Part shown: positions 25,887-34,732 of the stretch, piece by piece
Layout of the letters: each line of letters starts with the position of its first letter
Numbering within the stretch: position 1 is the first letter of the stretch
NCBI GenBank assembly: GCA_004296775.1
Contig: RHGE01000061.1
Location: forward strand, 1-39,590
Source of the DNA: Marinilabiliaceae bacterium JC017
GTDB taxonomy: Bacteria; Bacteroidota; Bacteroidia; Bacteroidales; Marinilabiliaceae
Length of the DNA stretch: 39,590 nucleotides
Direction: 5' to 3'
Notes under the pieces: generated by a model
What the model saw: the letters and a program-made list of their open reading frames with translations, nothing else
What the model was told of the DNA's origin: nothing
Databases searched by the model: none
Translations under genes and position numbers: made by a program

Positions 25887-26243
25887 CTACAAAACGGAGA
25901 GAAAGGATTGGATATTTAGAGGGGGTGGTGTTTCGATGGAAACCAACAACGGATTATTTCCTGGCATTTCTTCGCTCACTAATTGAAAAGAAACCGACAT
26001 AAATGCAATCAATTGCTCAAAATTATAATGCTGGAAAGAGGCTGAAAAGTCATCCTCAATTTTTACGGTAATTGATTCATCGTGACAACAGCCTGATGGA
26101 ATAGCACAACAGGATTCGGGGGCTGAGAAGATGCTAACCGATTTTAATTTATCACCGCAGTAATGTTTGGATACAGTCACTCCCATTGTTGTAATCAACA
26201 ACAAAACGGTTAATAGTATATGACCGATTTTCTCTAACATCAT
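25887..26243 (-). CDS. HYC_CC_PP family protein
   Basis: 118 aa. An N-terminal hydrophobic signal or anchor (about 5-25) is followed by the family's defining motifs: KHYCGD, then SCCAIP and GCCHDE, then ETPPPL near the C-terminus. This is a small Bacteroidota family typically encoded beside copper or cobalt/zinc/cadmium efflux genes. The cysteine and histidine pairs suggest soft-metal binding in the periplasm, though the role is not established as far as I know. It is 165 bp upstream of the pump gene on the same strand, between the regulator and the pump. Confidence 0.85.
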   Translation of the reverse strand: MMLEKIGHILLTVLLLITTMGVTVSKHYCGDKLKSVSIFSAPESCCAIPSGCCHDESITVKIEDDFSASFQHYNFEQLIAFMSVSFQLVSEEMPGNNPLLVSIETPPPLNIQSFLSVL

Positions 26244-26458
26244 CCTAACCTAGACAAGACAGAGAAGTAAAAAGTATCAAGTACAAAGTATCAAGATGAT
26301 TTAATGCTCGCCAAAATATTTTGCCAATAAATACCCCAATATCACCCGTAGGACACTAATAATCAGAATACATATACAATTGGGAAGATCAGGATAATTG
26401 TATAGAATTTTGTGAAAGTTGTGTGAAATTTTGAGACAGCTCTGCTATTATAACTTCT

Positions 26459-27031
26459 TTAAATTTCGTCCAACGGTTTCCTGTTAATCATCTTATTTTT
26501 CCGGAACTGACCGGGTGTCACTCCTGTCACCGATTTAAACTGATTTGAAAAATGTTGACTACTACTATAATTTAACTGAAAAGCAATCTCACTCATTGTT
26601 AGCTCGCCATAGAAAATCAATTCTTTTGCTCTTTCAATTTTTTGAAGTATCAGGTATTTTTCAATTGTTATACCTTCCGCCTCAGAAAACAACCGACTTA
26701 CCGATGCATAATCCATACCAACATACTTGGGAAGCTGAACCGACAAATGTCCTATTTTCTCGGGTTCATTTTGATGGTGTACCACCTGAATGATGAAATT
26801 CTTAATCTTCTCAACGATCTTACTCTTTTTATCACTCAACAATTCAAATCCCAAACTCTCTAATGCCTGTTTCAGCCTGGCAAACTCAACCTTTCCCAAT
26901 GACTTTTCCAATTTAACCACCCCCAAAGTCACTTCAGTATAACTGATGTTTAAGTTTCTGAGTTCTGTTTCGACTGCCATAATACAGCGCGGACAAACCA
27001 TGTTTTTTATATACAAGGCACATTTATTCAT
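26459..27031 (-). CDS. AraC-family regulator with N-terminal HMA-like sensor
   Basis: 190 aa. Residues 1 to about 70 form a ferredoxin-like, HMA-type domain with a CPRC metal-binding pair (YIKNMVCPRCIMAVE). Residues about 85-190 are an AraC double HTH: YASVSRLFSEAEGITIEKYL, then LTMSEIAFQLNYSSSQHFSNQF and KSVTGVTPGQFRK. Short AraC proteins of this layout are common next to Bacteroidota copper/silver efflux genes and are thought to sense metal through the cysteines. It is the first gene of the locus, so it probably controls the genes at 16058-26243. A family A repeat starts 20 bp upstream of its start codon. Confidence 0.88.
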   Translation of the reverse strand: MNKCALYIKNMVCPRCIMAVETELRNLNISYTEVTLGVVKLEKSLGKVEFARLKQALESLGFELLSDKKSKIVEKIKNFIIQVVHHQNEPEKIGHLSVQLPKYVGMDYASVSRLFSEAEGITIEKYLILQKIERAKELIFYGELTMSEIAFQLNYSSSQHFSNQFKSVTGVTPGQFRKNKMINRKPLDEI

Positions 27032-27050
27032 AATGGCATGTTCTTTTTTA

Positions 27051-27180
27051 CAATAGCTCGTTAAATCTTTGTAATTAACTGAAAGACAACTTGTGCTTAC
27101 TTGATAAGTAAAACTTTCAGGGGCTTAAAAATGAGATTGATGTAAATCAGTCTAAGGTCTATTATCTAACAATCTATTGT
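27051..27180 (+). repeat. Dispersed intergenic repeat, family A, full copy
   Basis: About 130 bp, matching 15203-15338: CTCGTTAAATCTTTGTAATT at the start, TGATGTAAATCAGTCTAAGG near the end. It lies just upstream of the HMA-AraC gene, so it overlaps the region where that promoter should be. Confidence 0.7.
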
Positions 27181-27448
27181 TTTTAGCACTCTGCAAATTA
27201 ATCCTTCCTTTCAAATTCTCAATAAATATCACACTAAAAACACCCCTACACCTCGTTCGTAATATAAGAACATCTCAAATCAGATTACTAAACCTTATCA
27301 ATACAAAAAACAACATCACCAGAATTCCTCGCCTCATAAAAGCGGAACAAAAAAGGAAATAACTTATCCCTTTTTGTTAGGAATAAGAATTCTCAATGAA
27401 TTCATGTTACCACTTGAAAATCTGATTATTTGCAAAATAGTTATATCA

Positions 27449-27607
27449 CTGACATTTTCCATATGTGATTAACGCCTATAAAGCTTGCTTTGCAAGCATT
27501 TTGCCAACCGCGAATTTATCGAATTATACGAATTGCTTTTCGATGAAAAGCTCATAAAACCACGCAGTGGTTTAAAATTCTTTTAATTCGTATAATTCGC
27601 GGTTAAA
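27449..27607 (+). repeat. Dispersed intergenic repeat, family B, copy 2, with long inverted repeat
   Basis: The first 95 bp match 10158-10245. It also contains a long inverted repeat: AACCGCGAAT and GAATTATACGAATTG on the left (from 27508), AATTCGTATAATTCGCGGTT on the right (to about 27605). In RNA it would fold into a long hairpin. Confidence 0.65.
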
Positions 27608-28104
27608 ACAACAGTAAAAGTAATTTATTCATAATCAATTAGCACTCCTCTAATACTTTTTGCAGGTGCTAAAATTTCAGCGTTTTATAAGACATGGAAA
27701 ACTTCAGTTACATAATAGCAGTATTATCCAAAACAACTTGTAATCTCTATTGCGCTCAAGCCGCGCAGGCTTATACTTATTTGCTACAGCCAAAAAAAGT
27801 ATATAGAAAAGGCCGCCGCTCTCAATAAATAGCTAAAATTAAATTCCTTTTCGCGAAAAGAAAATAACTCGCTCAAAATTCACCCTTTGAATAGTTCAAC
27901 CATACAATTTTCAGCATAAAATATAAATCTATCATAGAATCCAAAGCATTATCTTCCTTAAACAAAATCCAAAAACACACTCTTTTTTTGCTGTTTACCT
28001 AACATCTACCTATACTTATCAATAATTCAAATCTATTCACAACAAAACATGCCATCACATTCCCATATTTCTTAATTTCGATATGGAACTAAGAATATAA
28101 TTAC
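27608..28104. other. AT-rich intergenic region, family C fragment
   Basis: No gene seen. 27733-27790 repeats the AACTTGTAATCTCTATTGCG and CTCAAGCCGCGCAGGCTTAT sequence found at the ends of the 203-bp units at 18590-18640 and 18785-18830. The remaining sequence is AT-rich leader of the gene at 28105. Confidence 0.45.
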
Positions 28105-28824
28105 ATGACAGAATCAATAAATTATCAACTATTGAGCAACGAAGAGTTGTTCACCTATGGTCAACAAAAGCTTGACATTATAAAAAATGTCAATTCTAAA
28201 ACCCGGAATCTCGCTCCTCTGATTTCATCCATATCTGAGTCTCTCTCAAAACTTGAAGCGTCACTGAAAAAAGACAGAACCGATCCGTTCGCTGCCAAAC
28301 TGGCATTACTCGATTCAAATTGTGATAATGCATTTTTAAGTTTTCGATATTACGCCACCTCCTGTTCTTTCTCAAACAACACTAAAGTAGCAGAAGCTGC
28401 CAGATATGTGCTAGAAGAGATAAAAAAACACGATTCAGGATTGCATTCCAAAAGATATAAAATTGAATCAAGTCGACTTTCGGCTCTTATGGACTCTATG
28501 GAACAAGATCGAGCGAAGACTTACATCAACACCATGCAAGCTACTTCACATGTCAAATATATGAAGGAAGCCCATCAGGCATTTGAAGCACTTTGGCAGG
28601 AAAAATCAGAAGCCACAGTATCCTGTCTCACATTAACAGAAATCCGAAAAGAACTTATTGCCAGACTCCGATCCTCACTTGAATGGATTGAAACCCAAAA
28701 CCGGTTTTGGGGTGGCGAAGAAATGCAAAATCTTATTCTACGCCTGAATGAATTAATTAAATCCACTATGAAAGTTACCAAACCCCAATCATCTCTAACA
28801 ATAATTAAGGAATCTAAAAACTAA
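28105..28824 (+). CDS. DUF6261-like helical protein
   Basis: 239 aa, wholly helical by composition, soluble, with no signal peptide or membrane segment. The overall layout (regularly spaced helices and LALLDSNCDNAFLSFRYYA in the first third) and length resemble the DUF6261 proteins of Bacteroidota, which have no known function. That assignment is from memory and is moderate. The ATG start is clear and a terminator follows the stop by 36 bp. It is a monocistronic unit between the repeat-rich spacer and the convergent corA gene. Confidence 0.6.
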   Translation: MTESINYQLLSNEELFTYGQQKLDIIKNVNSKTRNLAPLISSISESLSKLEASLKKDRTDPFAAKLALLDSNCDNAFLSFRYYATSCSFSNNTKVAEAARYVLEEIKKHDSGLHSKRYKIESSRLSALMDSMEQDRAKTYINTMQATSHVKYMKEAHQAFEALWQEKSEATVSCLTLTEIRKELIARLRSSLEWIETQNRFWGGEEMQNLILRLNELIKSTMKVTKPQSSLTIIKESKN

Positions 28825-28860
28825 AATTACGGACTCATATCACTATTTACAGCTAAACAA

Positions 28861-28897
28861 GAGCCTGGTTTCTCCGTAATGACCGGGCTCTTCTTCT
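28861..28897 (+). terminator. Terminator of the DUF6261-like gene
   Basis: GAGCCTGG (28861-28868) pairs with CCGGGCTC (28883-28890), followed by TTCTTCT. It lies between convergent genes and may serve both. Confidence 0.65.
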
Positions 28898-28935
28898 CTG
28901 GATAACACTGCACTTACTTCCAAACAATAAATTTT

Positions 28936-29862
28936 CTAAAAAAGCTTCTTCTTCCTAAACCAAAACACACCCAACAGCGATAACAAGATTGATACCAGAA
29001 TTATTCCGGCAAATCCATACCTACTATCTTCAAGAAAATTAATAGTATTCATCCCATAAAAGCTCCCGATCAATGTAGGAATCATTAGAATAATAGTGAT
29101 GGAAGTAAGCTGTTTCATGATGTTATTCAAATTATTGGAAATAACATTGGAAAATGCTTGCATCATGGAATCCTGAATTTCACTATAAATGGTAGTCATC
29201 TCAATGGCCTGGCGGGTTTCAATAACCACATCATCCAACAAATTTTTATCAATCTTTCTCACATCATCTCTCCGTCCAACACTAAGTTTATTCAGCAACA
29301 ATTCGTTAGACTTTAACGAAGCCAAAAAGTACACCAGACATTTCTGCATCTTCAACAACTTGTGCAAATCCTCATTATTAGACATCTCAACCAATTCGTC
29401 CTCGATCTGATGAGCCTGCACATTTATTCTTTTCAGGTATATCAGGTATTTCTGAGCAGTATGCAAAAGAATATTTAAAAAGAAATTCCGAGGCTCCGAC
29501 AATAATGGATTAAAATCGGTAAAACCCAATACTCTGCTACTTATCCGTTCCCGCTCCTTACAGATGGTTATAATGGTATCATCGGACACAAACACCCCCA
29601 TACTTATCGTTTTATATGGTACCCCATTACTGGGAGAATAAAGTGGAATCCTTATAATGTGCATTGACCAATCTCCTGACCACTCGGAACGAGCTCGTTC
29701 ATCAGGATCTAATGTATCATAAACAAAGTCTTTAGGAAGATTAAATAGCTTACAAAGAATCTGTACTTCGCTTGCACCAGGCACTTGCACCTTCACCCAG
29801 CTATACTTTTGCCACTTATCAATTTCAGGGAATCCTTTACTTAACTCTAGGTATTGAATCAT
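28936..29862 (-). CDS. corA: CorA-family magnesium/divalent cation transporter
   Basis: 308 aa, normal family length. A cytoplasmic alpha/beta funnel and long stalk helices come first. Two C-terminal membrane helices follow, with GSFYGMNTINF containing the invariant GMN selectivity loop between them. The tail is basic (WFRKKKLF), as expected for the ring of lysines near the pore. The EIEDELVEMSN-like stretch in the stalk and the HIIRIPLY segment in the N-terminal domain also fit the family. Role: passive Mg2+ (or Co2+/Ni2+) uptake across the inner membrane as a homopentamer. It stands alone, with no clear partner. Confidence 0.93.
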   Translation of the reverse strand: MIQYLELSKGFPEIDKWQKYSWVKVQVPGASEVQILCKLFNLPKDFVYDTLDPDERARSEWSGDWSMHIIRIPLYSPSNGVPYKTISMGVFVSDDTIITICKERERISSRVLGFTDFNPLLSEPRNFFLNILLHTAQKYLIYLKRINVQAHQIEDELVEMSNNEDLHKLLKMQKCLVYFLASLKSNELLLNKLSVGRRDDVRKIDKNLLDDVVIETRQAIEMTTIYSEIQDSMMQAFSNVISNNLNNIMKQLTSITIILMIPTLIGSFYGMNTINFLEDSRYGFAGIILVSILLSLLGVFWFRKKKLF

Positions 29863-30059
29863 ATACTATCCTCCATCAGGTTTCACAGGAGAAATAGCAT
29901 CCTCCCCCGTTAGTAAATATTATTAATTATCCAGGAATTTTTCTGGTGATAGTCGTCCATTTCTGATTTTTCTTTTTTTAGACGGTGCAAAAATAAAGGA
30001 ATAATTAACTCTTCCCTGCCCTGCAAGTTTTTTTTAATAATTTACCTTGCATCGATACT

Positions 30060-30113
30060 CAATAGATCATTAGACAATAGGCCTTAGACCAATTTACATC
30101 CTGCTCATTTGTA
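30060..30113 (-). repeat. Dispersed intergenic repeat, family A, partial
   Basis: CAATAGATCATTAGACAATA, then GGCCTTAGACCAATTTACAT: the minus-oriented core of family A without the outer half. It lies about 200 bp upstream of the corA start. Confidence 0.6.
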
Positions 30114-30183
30114 TGGTCAAAGGAGATCCGGCTAATATTGGACCATAAAATATGGATCAAACTTTTTCAAAAGCCAACATCAT

Positions 30184-30213
30184 AAAAAAACCTGGCATGT
30201 CATCACGCCAGGT
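30184..30213 (-). terminator. Terminator of the hybrid histidine kinase gene
   Basis: ACCTGGC (30190-30196) pairs with GCCAGGT (30207-30213). On the minus strand it is followed by seven T (30184-30190). It is 40 bp after the kinase stop codon. Confidence 0.8.
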
Positions 30214-30252
30214 CTTCCATTCTTGCATAATATGCAGATTGAAACTCAACAC

Positions 30253-32088
30253 TTATTTCTCAACAGTTATCGGGACAGGAACCAGATATTTCTTTAACAT
30301 TTTATAGAATAATTCTTTCTTTACCGGTTTTGAAATAAAATCATCGCCTCCACAAACTTTAGACAAATAGCGATCTTCTTCAGAAGCAGAAGCTGTTTGA
30401 ATAATCACTTTAACTTCAGGCAAAAGATTCTTTATTTTTTGTGTGGCATCAAAGCCATTCATTCTGGACATCTTAAGATCCATAAGCACCAAATCGATAT
30501 CCTTATATAACTGGCAATATTCAACCGCTTCAAGACCATCCTTAACATGAATTACCTTAACATTAGGATACTTCACCTTAAGTAAAGTTTCAAAATATAG
30601 GGAACTAACCCGATCATCTTCAACAATCATCACATTAAACTGATTCATGTTTTTTTCCCGGTTCATTTTCTGTTTCGCAGCCCACAGCCCTTTCACTTTC
30701 TCTGCCGGACAAGGACGATACGGTATTGTAAAGCAAAAAGTAGCACCCTGACCAAATTCAGAATCCACTGATATTTCACCCCCTAACAAAACAACATTTT
30801 TCTTTGCGATAGACAATCCCAATCCAAGCCCCTGGTACTTGCGTGACAACCGCTTATCCGCCTGGGAAAAACGATCAAAAATAATCTCATGATATTCCTG
30901 ACTTATCCCAATTCCGGTATCTTTCACAAAAAACTGCAGGTCATTACCCTTTAACTCATACCCAATCTCAACATAACCCTGATAGGTATAACGCAATGCA
31001 TTATCTATAAGGCTTTCAAGAATCCGTCGCAATTTGGATTCATCGGTATAAATTATGCTCTGAAAATCATCAAGCGTATTTCGAACCGTAAATGAAATGT
31101 TATTAGCATGGGCTTTTTCCTTATAAAAAGCCTGTAATTCCATCATTAAATCATTCACGTTGGTCTCTTTTACAAACACCTGAATTTGCTTTGTTTCTAA
31201 TTTAGAAATTTCCAATATATCATCAATAATTTTTAACAGCTGGTTACTGCTATTGACTATGATGTTGGTATATAATTTCTGCTGATCACAAGATAGCTCA
31301 GGTTCATTTAGCATCTTTGCAAATCCAAGAATCCCATTCATAGGGGTTCTGATTTCATGGGACATATTGGTTAAAAATTCTGTCTTCAATTGATCACTTT
31401 CCTCAGCCTTCTCCTTGGCAAGCAACAGTTGGTCATTAACAGAAATTAACTGTTGCTCCACTCTTTTTCTGACAGATAAATCTCTTATAATAGTAATGAA
31501 ATGATTTCGCCCTAATCGATTTGTATTCATCTCAACAGGAATCATTTCTCCGTTTTTACCCACCATTATTCTTTCAAATATTACTGGTGTCCCATTATCA
31601 ACCAAATCAAATCGAAGTGGTCTTTCAACAAGGGAATCAACGGAAAAGAATAACCTTAAATGTTTATTGATTACTTCACATTCCTCTAAACCACATATTG
31701 AATAAAACCCAGGATTTGCTTTTTCAATAATCCCGGTTAAGTTCCCCAACAAAATGCCGTCTCCTGCATGGTCAAATATTGTTTTAAACTTATCTTGATC
31801 ATCTGTAAAATCCTGTAATTCATTAATGCGCTGAAAAGTACGTTCCTCACAATCCACACTTCTGATTTCAGTAATCCCAATGTAAGCTCTTTCTTCTTTC
31901 TCACCTTTAATTGTTGCACATTGAGCTTCTATGAACTTATGGATTTCATAAATACTATTACACTCTTTCACACGCGAATCTTGTAATAGATCATAAAGAG
32001 ATAACCACTTTGACCTTTCAAGATCTAATACCCTTCGCAGATGATTTGTCTCACTTAATAATTCTTTATAAGAAGGTTGCTTCTCCAT
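30253..32088 (-). CDS. PAS-containing hybrid sensor histidine kinase/response regulator
   Basis: 611 aa, soluble. An N-terminal helical region (1-95) leads to a PAS domain (about 100-215, KFKTIFDHAGDGILLGNLTG). The HisKA domain has FLTNMSHEIRTPMNG, with phospho-accepting His244. The HATPase domain shows an N-box (LIDNALRY), DTGIGIS and GLGLGLSIAKK. The C-terminal receiver domain has EDD, phospho-acceptor Asp537 in LVLMDLKMS, and the conserved lysine in SKPVKK. No transmembrane segment or DNA-binding output is present, so the signal is cytoplasmic and phosphate must pass to an Hpt or another partner, or the receiver acts internally. Monocistronic, with its own terminator. Stimulus unknown. Confidence 0.92.
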   Translation of the reverse strand: MEKQPSYKELLSETNHLRRVLDLERSKWLSLYDLLQDSRVKECNSIYEIHKFIEAQCATIKGEKEERAYIGITEIRSVDCEERTFQRINELQDFTDDQDKFKTIFDHAGDGILLGNLTGIIEKANPGFYSICGLEECEVINKHLRLFFSVDSLVERPLRFDLVDNGTPVIFERIMVGKNGEMIPVEMNTNRLGRNHFITIIRDLSVRKRVEQQLISVNDQLLLAKEKAEESDQLKTEFLTNMSHEIRTPMNGILGFAKMLNEPELSCDQQKLYTNIIVNSSNQLLKIIDDILEISKLETKQIQVFVKETNVNDLMMELQAFYKEKAHANNISFTVRNTLDDFQSIIYTDESKLRRILESLIDNALRYTYQGYVEIGYELKGNDLQFFVKDTGIGISQEYHEIIFDRFSQADKRLSRKYQGLGLGLSIAKKNVVLLGGEISVDSEFGQGATFCFTIPYRPCPAEKVKGLWAAKQKMNREKNMNQFNVMIVEDDRVSSLYFETLLKVKYPNVKVIHVKDGLEAVEYCQLYKDIDLVLMDLKMSRMNGFDATQKIKNLLPEVKVIIQTASASEEDRYLSKVCGGDDFISKPVKKELFYKMLKKYLVPVPITVEK

Positions 32089-32301
32089 ATTCTACCAAAA
32101 GATAGATGTCTTTAAAAAAAATAATTCAAGCATTTCCCCTTAACTTGAATCGGCTAAAAATATAAAACAATTTCTCCCTATTTTATAACTTTACATTAAT
32201 CCCACATATTCTATGATAAAAGCAACGATATTTTATACTAATCCTTTAAAATAATCCCCTTTTATAAAAATATCAGTATACACTGATAATATATAGACAT
32301 G

Positions 32302-32327
32302 AAAAAAGGGCCATTTAGGCCCTTTTA
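32302..32327 (-). terminator. Terminator of the TPR lipoprotein gene
   Basis: AAAAGGGCC (32304-32312) and GGCCCTTTT (32318-32326) with a five-base loop, followed on the minus strand by a T run. It is about 20 bp beyond the stop at 32348. Confidence 0.8.
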
Positions 32328-32347
32328 ATAACATTCTAATATCCTAT

Positions 32348-33229
32348 CTATTTTTGCAATAACTTATCCATAGCAGCGGCTTTATCTTTAAGTTCTAATC
32401 TCAGGTAACAATTCTTTAAATATTTGATATAGGAAGTGTTTTCAGGATCTAGAGCATGAAGCTTTTCAAACTTATCACGTGCACTGCGATATATGTTTGA
32501 TATTTTCTTCAATTCCCTCTTTAAGTATACATATTGAGTGTAATCCTTCTTTTTATTGTATTTGGTCATTTCACTTTTATACCACTTCTCAGCACGATTG
32601 TAATCATATTTACCCAACCACTCTAAAGCAGGTATAAATTCGCCATCTAATCCCAGTTCCTTCTTACTATATTCAAGAGCTTTCTTTTCTTCACCGAGCT
32701 TATCAAGTACAACTATATACTTCCCTTTAATATCTTTAGTTGGATTTTCTATTTTTTCAAACACATCCAATGCTTTTAAAAAATCATTCTGGCTTCGTGC
32801 CAAATCAAACACTTGTGAAAAAGCAATATCATATAATCCCACTTCTTTCAATCGCGAAGAATATTTTTCAACCACAGCCTCCAGCTCATTCAAATCTCCT
32901 GCCTCATTATAAGTTTTTAATAAACCTTCCATGGGCGCCTTACTTTTACTTAAATCAATAGCATGCGTATATAATAATCGGGCCTGATCCATTTTTCCCT
33001 CCTGAGTAGCAGAATTACCAGCTTTCAAATAAACATCAAAAGGCACTTCAACACTTGATGCTTTATATAGGTCTATGAGCGATAAATATTCAACAAGTGC
33101 AGTGGAGAAATTGGATATCTCATAGGCATTATCAGCACTACGTTTCTGAACTTCAATCTTCTTAAGCGGACTACATGCCACAATAAGCACCACCCCTACA
33201 ACAAACCACAATCTTCCGGTATACTTCAT
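32348..33229 (-). CDS. TPR-like lipoprotein
   Basis: 293 aa from the ATG at 33229; upstream in-frame starts put 24 residues ahead of the signal and are unlikely. The signal sequence ends LIVACS with the lipobox cysteine at residue 19, so it is a lipoprotein, probably facing the periplasm. The rest is a series of helix-turn-helix units with TPR character (ADNAYEISNFSTALVEYLSL, ARLLYTHAIDLSKSKAPMEG, KFEKLHALDPENTSYIKYLK), suggesting a protein-interaction scaffold. Envelope proteins of this type are frequent in Bacteroidota. No partner is encoded next to it, so the process is unknown. Confidence 0.78.
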   Translation of the reverse strand: MKYTGRLWFVVGVVLIVACSPLKKIEVQKRSADNAYEISNFSTALVEYLSLIDLYKASSVEVPFDVYLKAGNSATQEGKMDQARLLYTHAIDLSKSKAPMEGLLKTYNEAGDLNELEAVVEKYSSRLKEVGLYDIAFSQVFDLARSQNDFLKALDVFEKIENPTKDIKGKYIVVLDKLGEEKKALEYSKKELGLDGEFIPALEWLGKYDYNRAEKWYKSEMTKYNKKKDYTQYVYLKRELKKISNIYRSARDKFEKLHALDPENTSYIKYLKNCYLRLELKDKAAAMDKLLQK

Positions 33230-33353
33230 AATTTCAATAATAATGATTTCAATTCTTACAATATAACTAGAAACACCATTCGCAAAGGTAAAAAAAAGCA
33301 CACTGAAACCCAGTGTTTTTGGGGATTTCAGAAAAAAAGTATTGTTTTTCTCC

Positions 33354-33383
33354 TTGTCAGATCTAAATAAAATTCTACATTTG
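33354..33383 (+). promoter_or_regulatory. Promoter of the tRNA-Trp/Ser cluster
   Basis: TTG at 33354-33356 and TACATTTG at 33376-33383 are separated by 19 bases, matching the Bacteroidota TTTG-N19-TAnnTTTG arrangement. The first tRNA begins at 33411. Confidence 0.7.
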
Positions 33384-33410
33384 CATCGCAGTTAAGGAAA
33401 AACACAACAC

Positions 33411-33483
33411 ACGGGTGTAGCTCAGTTGGTAGAGCACTGGTCTCCAAAACCAGGTGTCGGGCGTTCGAGTCGCTCCTCCCGTG
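33411..33483 (+). tRNA. tRNA-Trp (CCA), copy 1
   Basis: Anticodon stem CTGGT/ACCAG with loop CTCCAAA, anticodon CCA; D-stem GCTC/GAGC; T-arm GGGCGTTCGAGTCGCTC; discriminator G. The acceptor ACGGGTG/CTCCCGT contains one T-T mismatch at pair 6-67, present in all three copies. CCA is not encoded. Confidence 0.93.
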
Positions 33484-33490
33484 CTTTATA

Positions 33491-33520
33491 AAAAAATCCC
33501 GGTAACGATCGGGATTTTTT
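33491..33520 (+). terminator. Terminator-like hairpin after tRNA-Trp 1
   Basis: AAAAAATCCCG pairs with CGGGATTTTTT around a short loop, with a T run on the 3' side. A weaker version (33781-33800, ATCCCG/CGGGAT) follows tRNA-Trp 2 at the same relative position, evidence that the spacer was duplicated with the tRNA. Confidence 0.65.
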
Positions 33521-33577
33521 ATTCTAAAATTATAAAATGGCCAATACAATATTTTTTTGTACTTGACCAACATTATT

Positions 33578-33665
<88 letters not shown>

Positions 33666-33696
33666 TGAAATAGATTATTACATAAGATGATTATAT

Positions 33697-33769
33697 ACGG
33701 GTGTAGCTCAGTTGGTAGAGCACTGGTCTCCAAAACCAGGTGTCGGGCGTTCGAGTCGCTCCTCCCGTG
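33697..33769 (+). tRNA. tRNA-Trp (CCA), copy 2
   Basis: Identical to copy 1 over all 73 bases, anticodon CCA. It begins 286 bp after copy 1. Confidence 0.93.
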
Positions 33770-33862
33770 CTTTATAACGAATCCCGGTAATAATCGGGAT
33801 TTGTTAGTTTAAGACTCAAAAATGGTCAATGTAAAAAGAATTTTCATATTTGACCTAGCATT

Positions 33863-33950
<88 letters not shown>

Positions 33951-34044
33951 AAAAACAGGATTCCAAAAGTGGAAATTCCTTGATTAGAAAATTATTTGTG
34001 AGTGTTTTAAATACAATAACACTCTACACAAAAGACAATAATAC

Positions 34045-34117
34045 ACGGGTGTAGCTCAGTTGGTAGAGCACTGGTCTCCAAAACCAGGTGTCGGGCGTTC
34101 GAGTCGCTCCTCCCGTG
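34045..34117 (+). tRNA. tRNA-Trp (CCA), copy 3
   Basis: Third identical tRNA-Trp. Here the following tRNA-Ser comes after only 4 bases, and no terminator lies between them. Confidence 0.93.
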
Positions 34118-34121
34118 CACT

Positions 34122-34206
34122 GGAGAGATGGCAGAGTGGTCGAATGCGGTGGTCTTGAAAACCATTGTACCGCGAGGTACCGGGGGTTCGAATCCCTCTC
34201 TCTCCG
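34122..34206 (+). tRNA. tRNA-Ser (TGA)
   Basis: 85 nt, class II. Acceptor GGAGAGA/TCTCTCC; anticodon loop CTTGAAA, anticodon TGA; long variable arm TACCGCGAGGTA; T-arm GGGTTCGAATCCC. A different isoacceptor from the two preceding tRNA-Ser genes. Confidence 0.95.
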
Positions 34207-34208
34207 CT

Positions 34209-34242
34209 AAAACCCTTGGAACAATAAGTTTCAAGGGTTTTT
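34209..34242 (+). terminator. Terminator of the tRNA cluster
   Basis: AAAACCCTTG pairs with CAAGGGTTTTT across a 13-base loop, with a T-rich 3' side, directly after the last tRNA. Confidence 0.75.
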
Positions 34243-34345
34243 AATTTTATACTTCTCTCTGTATTTTTCACAATAGTATTAAAACAAACCCAAGCTACTG
34301 ATAAAAAAAAAGACCAAAATCAATTATCAGTCTGCTTAATGATAA

Positions 34346-34558
34346 AATAGTTTGTTAAACTTTTGTGACCAATTAAAACCTGTCTGTGTTCATACAATAG
34401 CCAAAGTAATTAAGGATCAAGCGTAAAATATGGGTCTGATGAAAAAAGTACTTAAAACCCGTCTGTGTTCATCCAACAGACAACGTTATTAATGATCTAA
34501 AAATGTGAGCAATGCAAATCAGTCTAATGTCTATTATCTAAAATCTAACGATCTATTA
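34346..34558 (+). repeat. Dispersed intergenic repeat, family A, copy with internal 79-bp duplication
   Basis: The outer ends match family A (TAGTTTGTTAAACTTTTGTG... and GCAAATCAGTCTAATGTCTA...AATCTAACGATCTATT). Internally AAAACC(T/C)GTCTGTGTTCAT occurs at 34375 and 34454, a 79-bp tandem duplication. Without one unit the element would be about 134 bp, the size of the other full copies. No gene lies in 34243-34732. Confidence 0.65.
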
Positions 34559-34732
34559 ATGATAAACTCCTGCTCAAAATACTTCAAAAGAGTATAACTC
34601 CCGAAAATCGATTCCACAATATATATAGGTATCTGCACGGCGGGGTAACGTTCAACAATAAGCACATATTCAGCGGAGCTGAAAACGATGCTTAAATGTT
34701 GTGTGAAGTTACATTTTGTTTTCCAAATTATT

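Noticed and set aside
27177-27362. 61-codon plus-strand frame after the family A repeat
   Set aside because: AT-rich chance frame without recognisable protein features.
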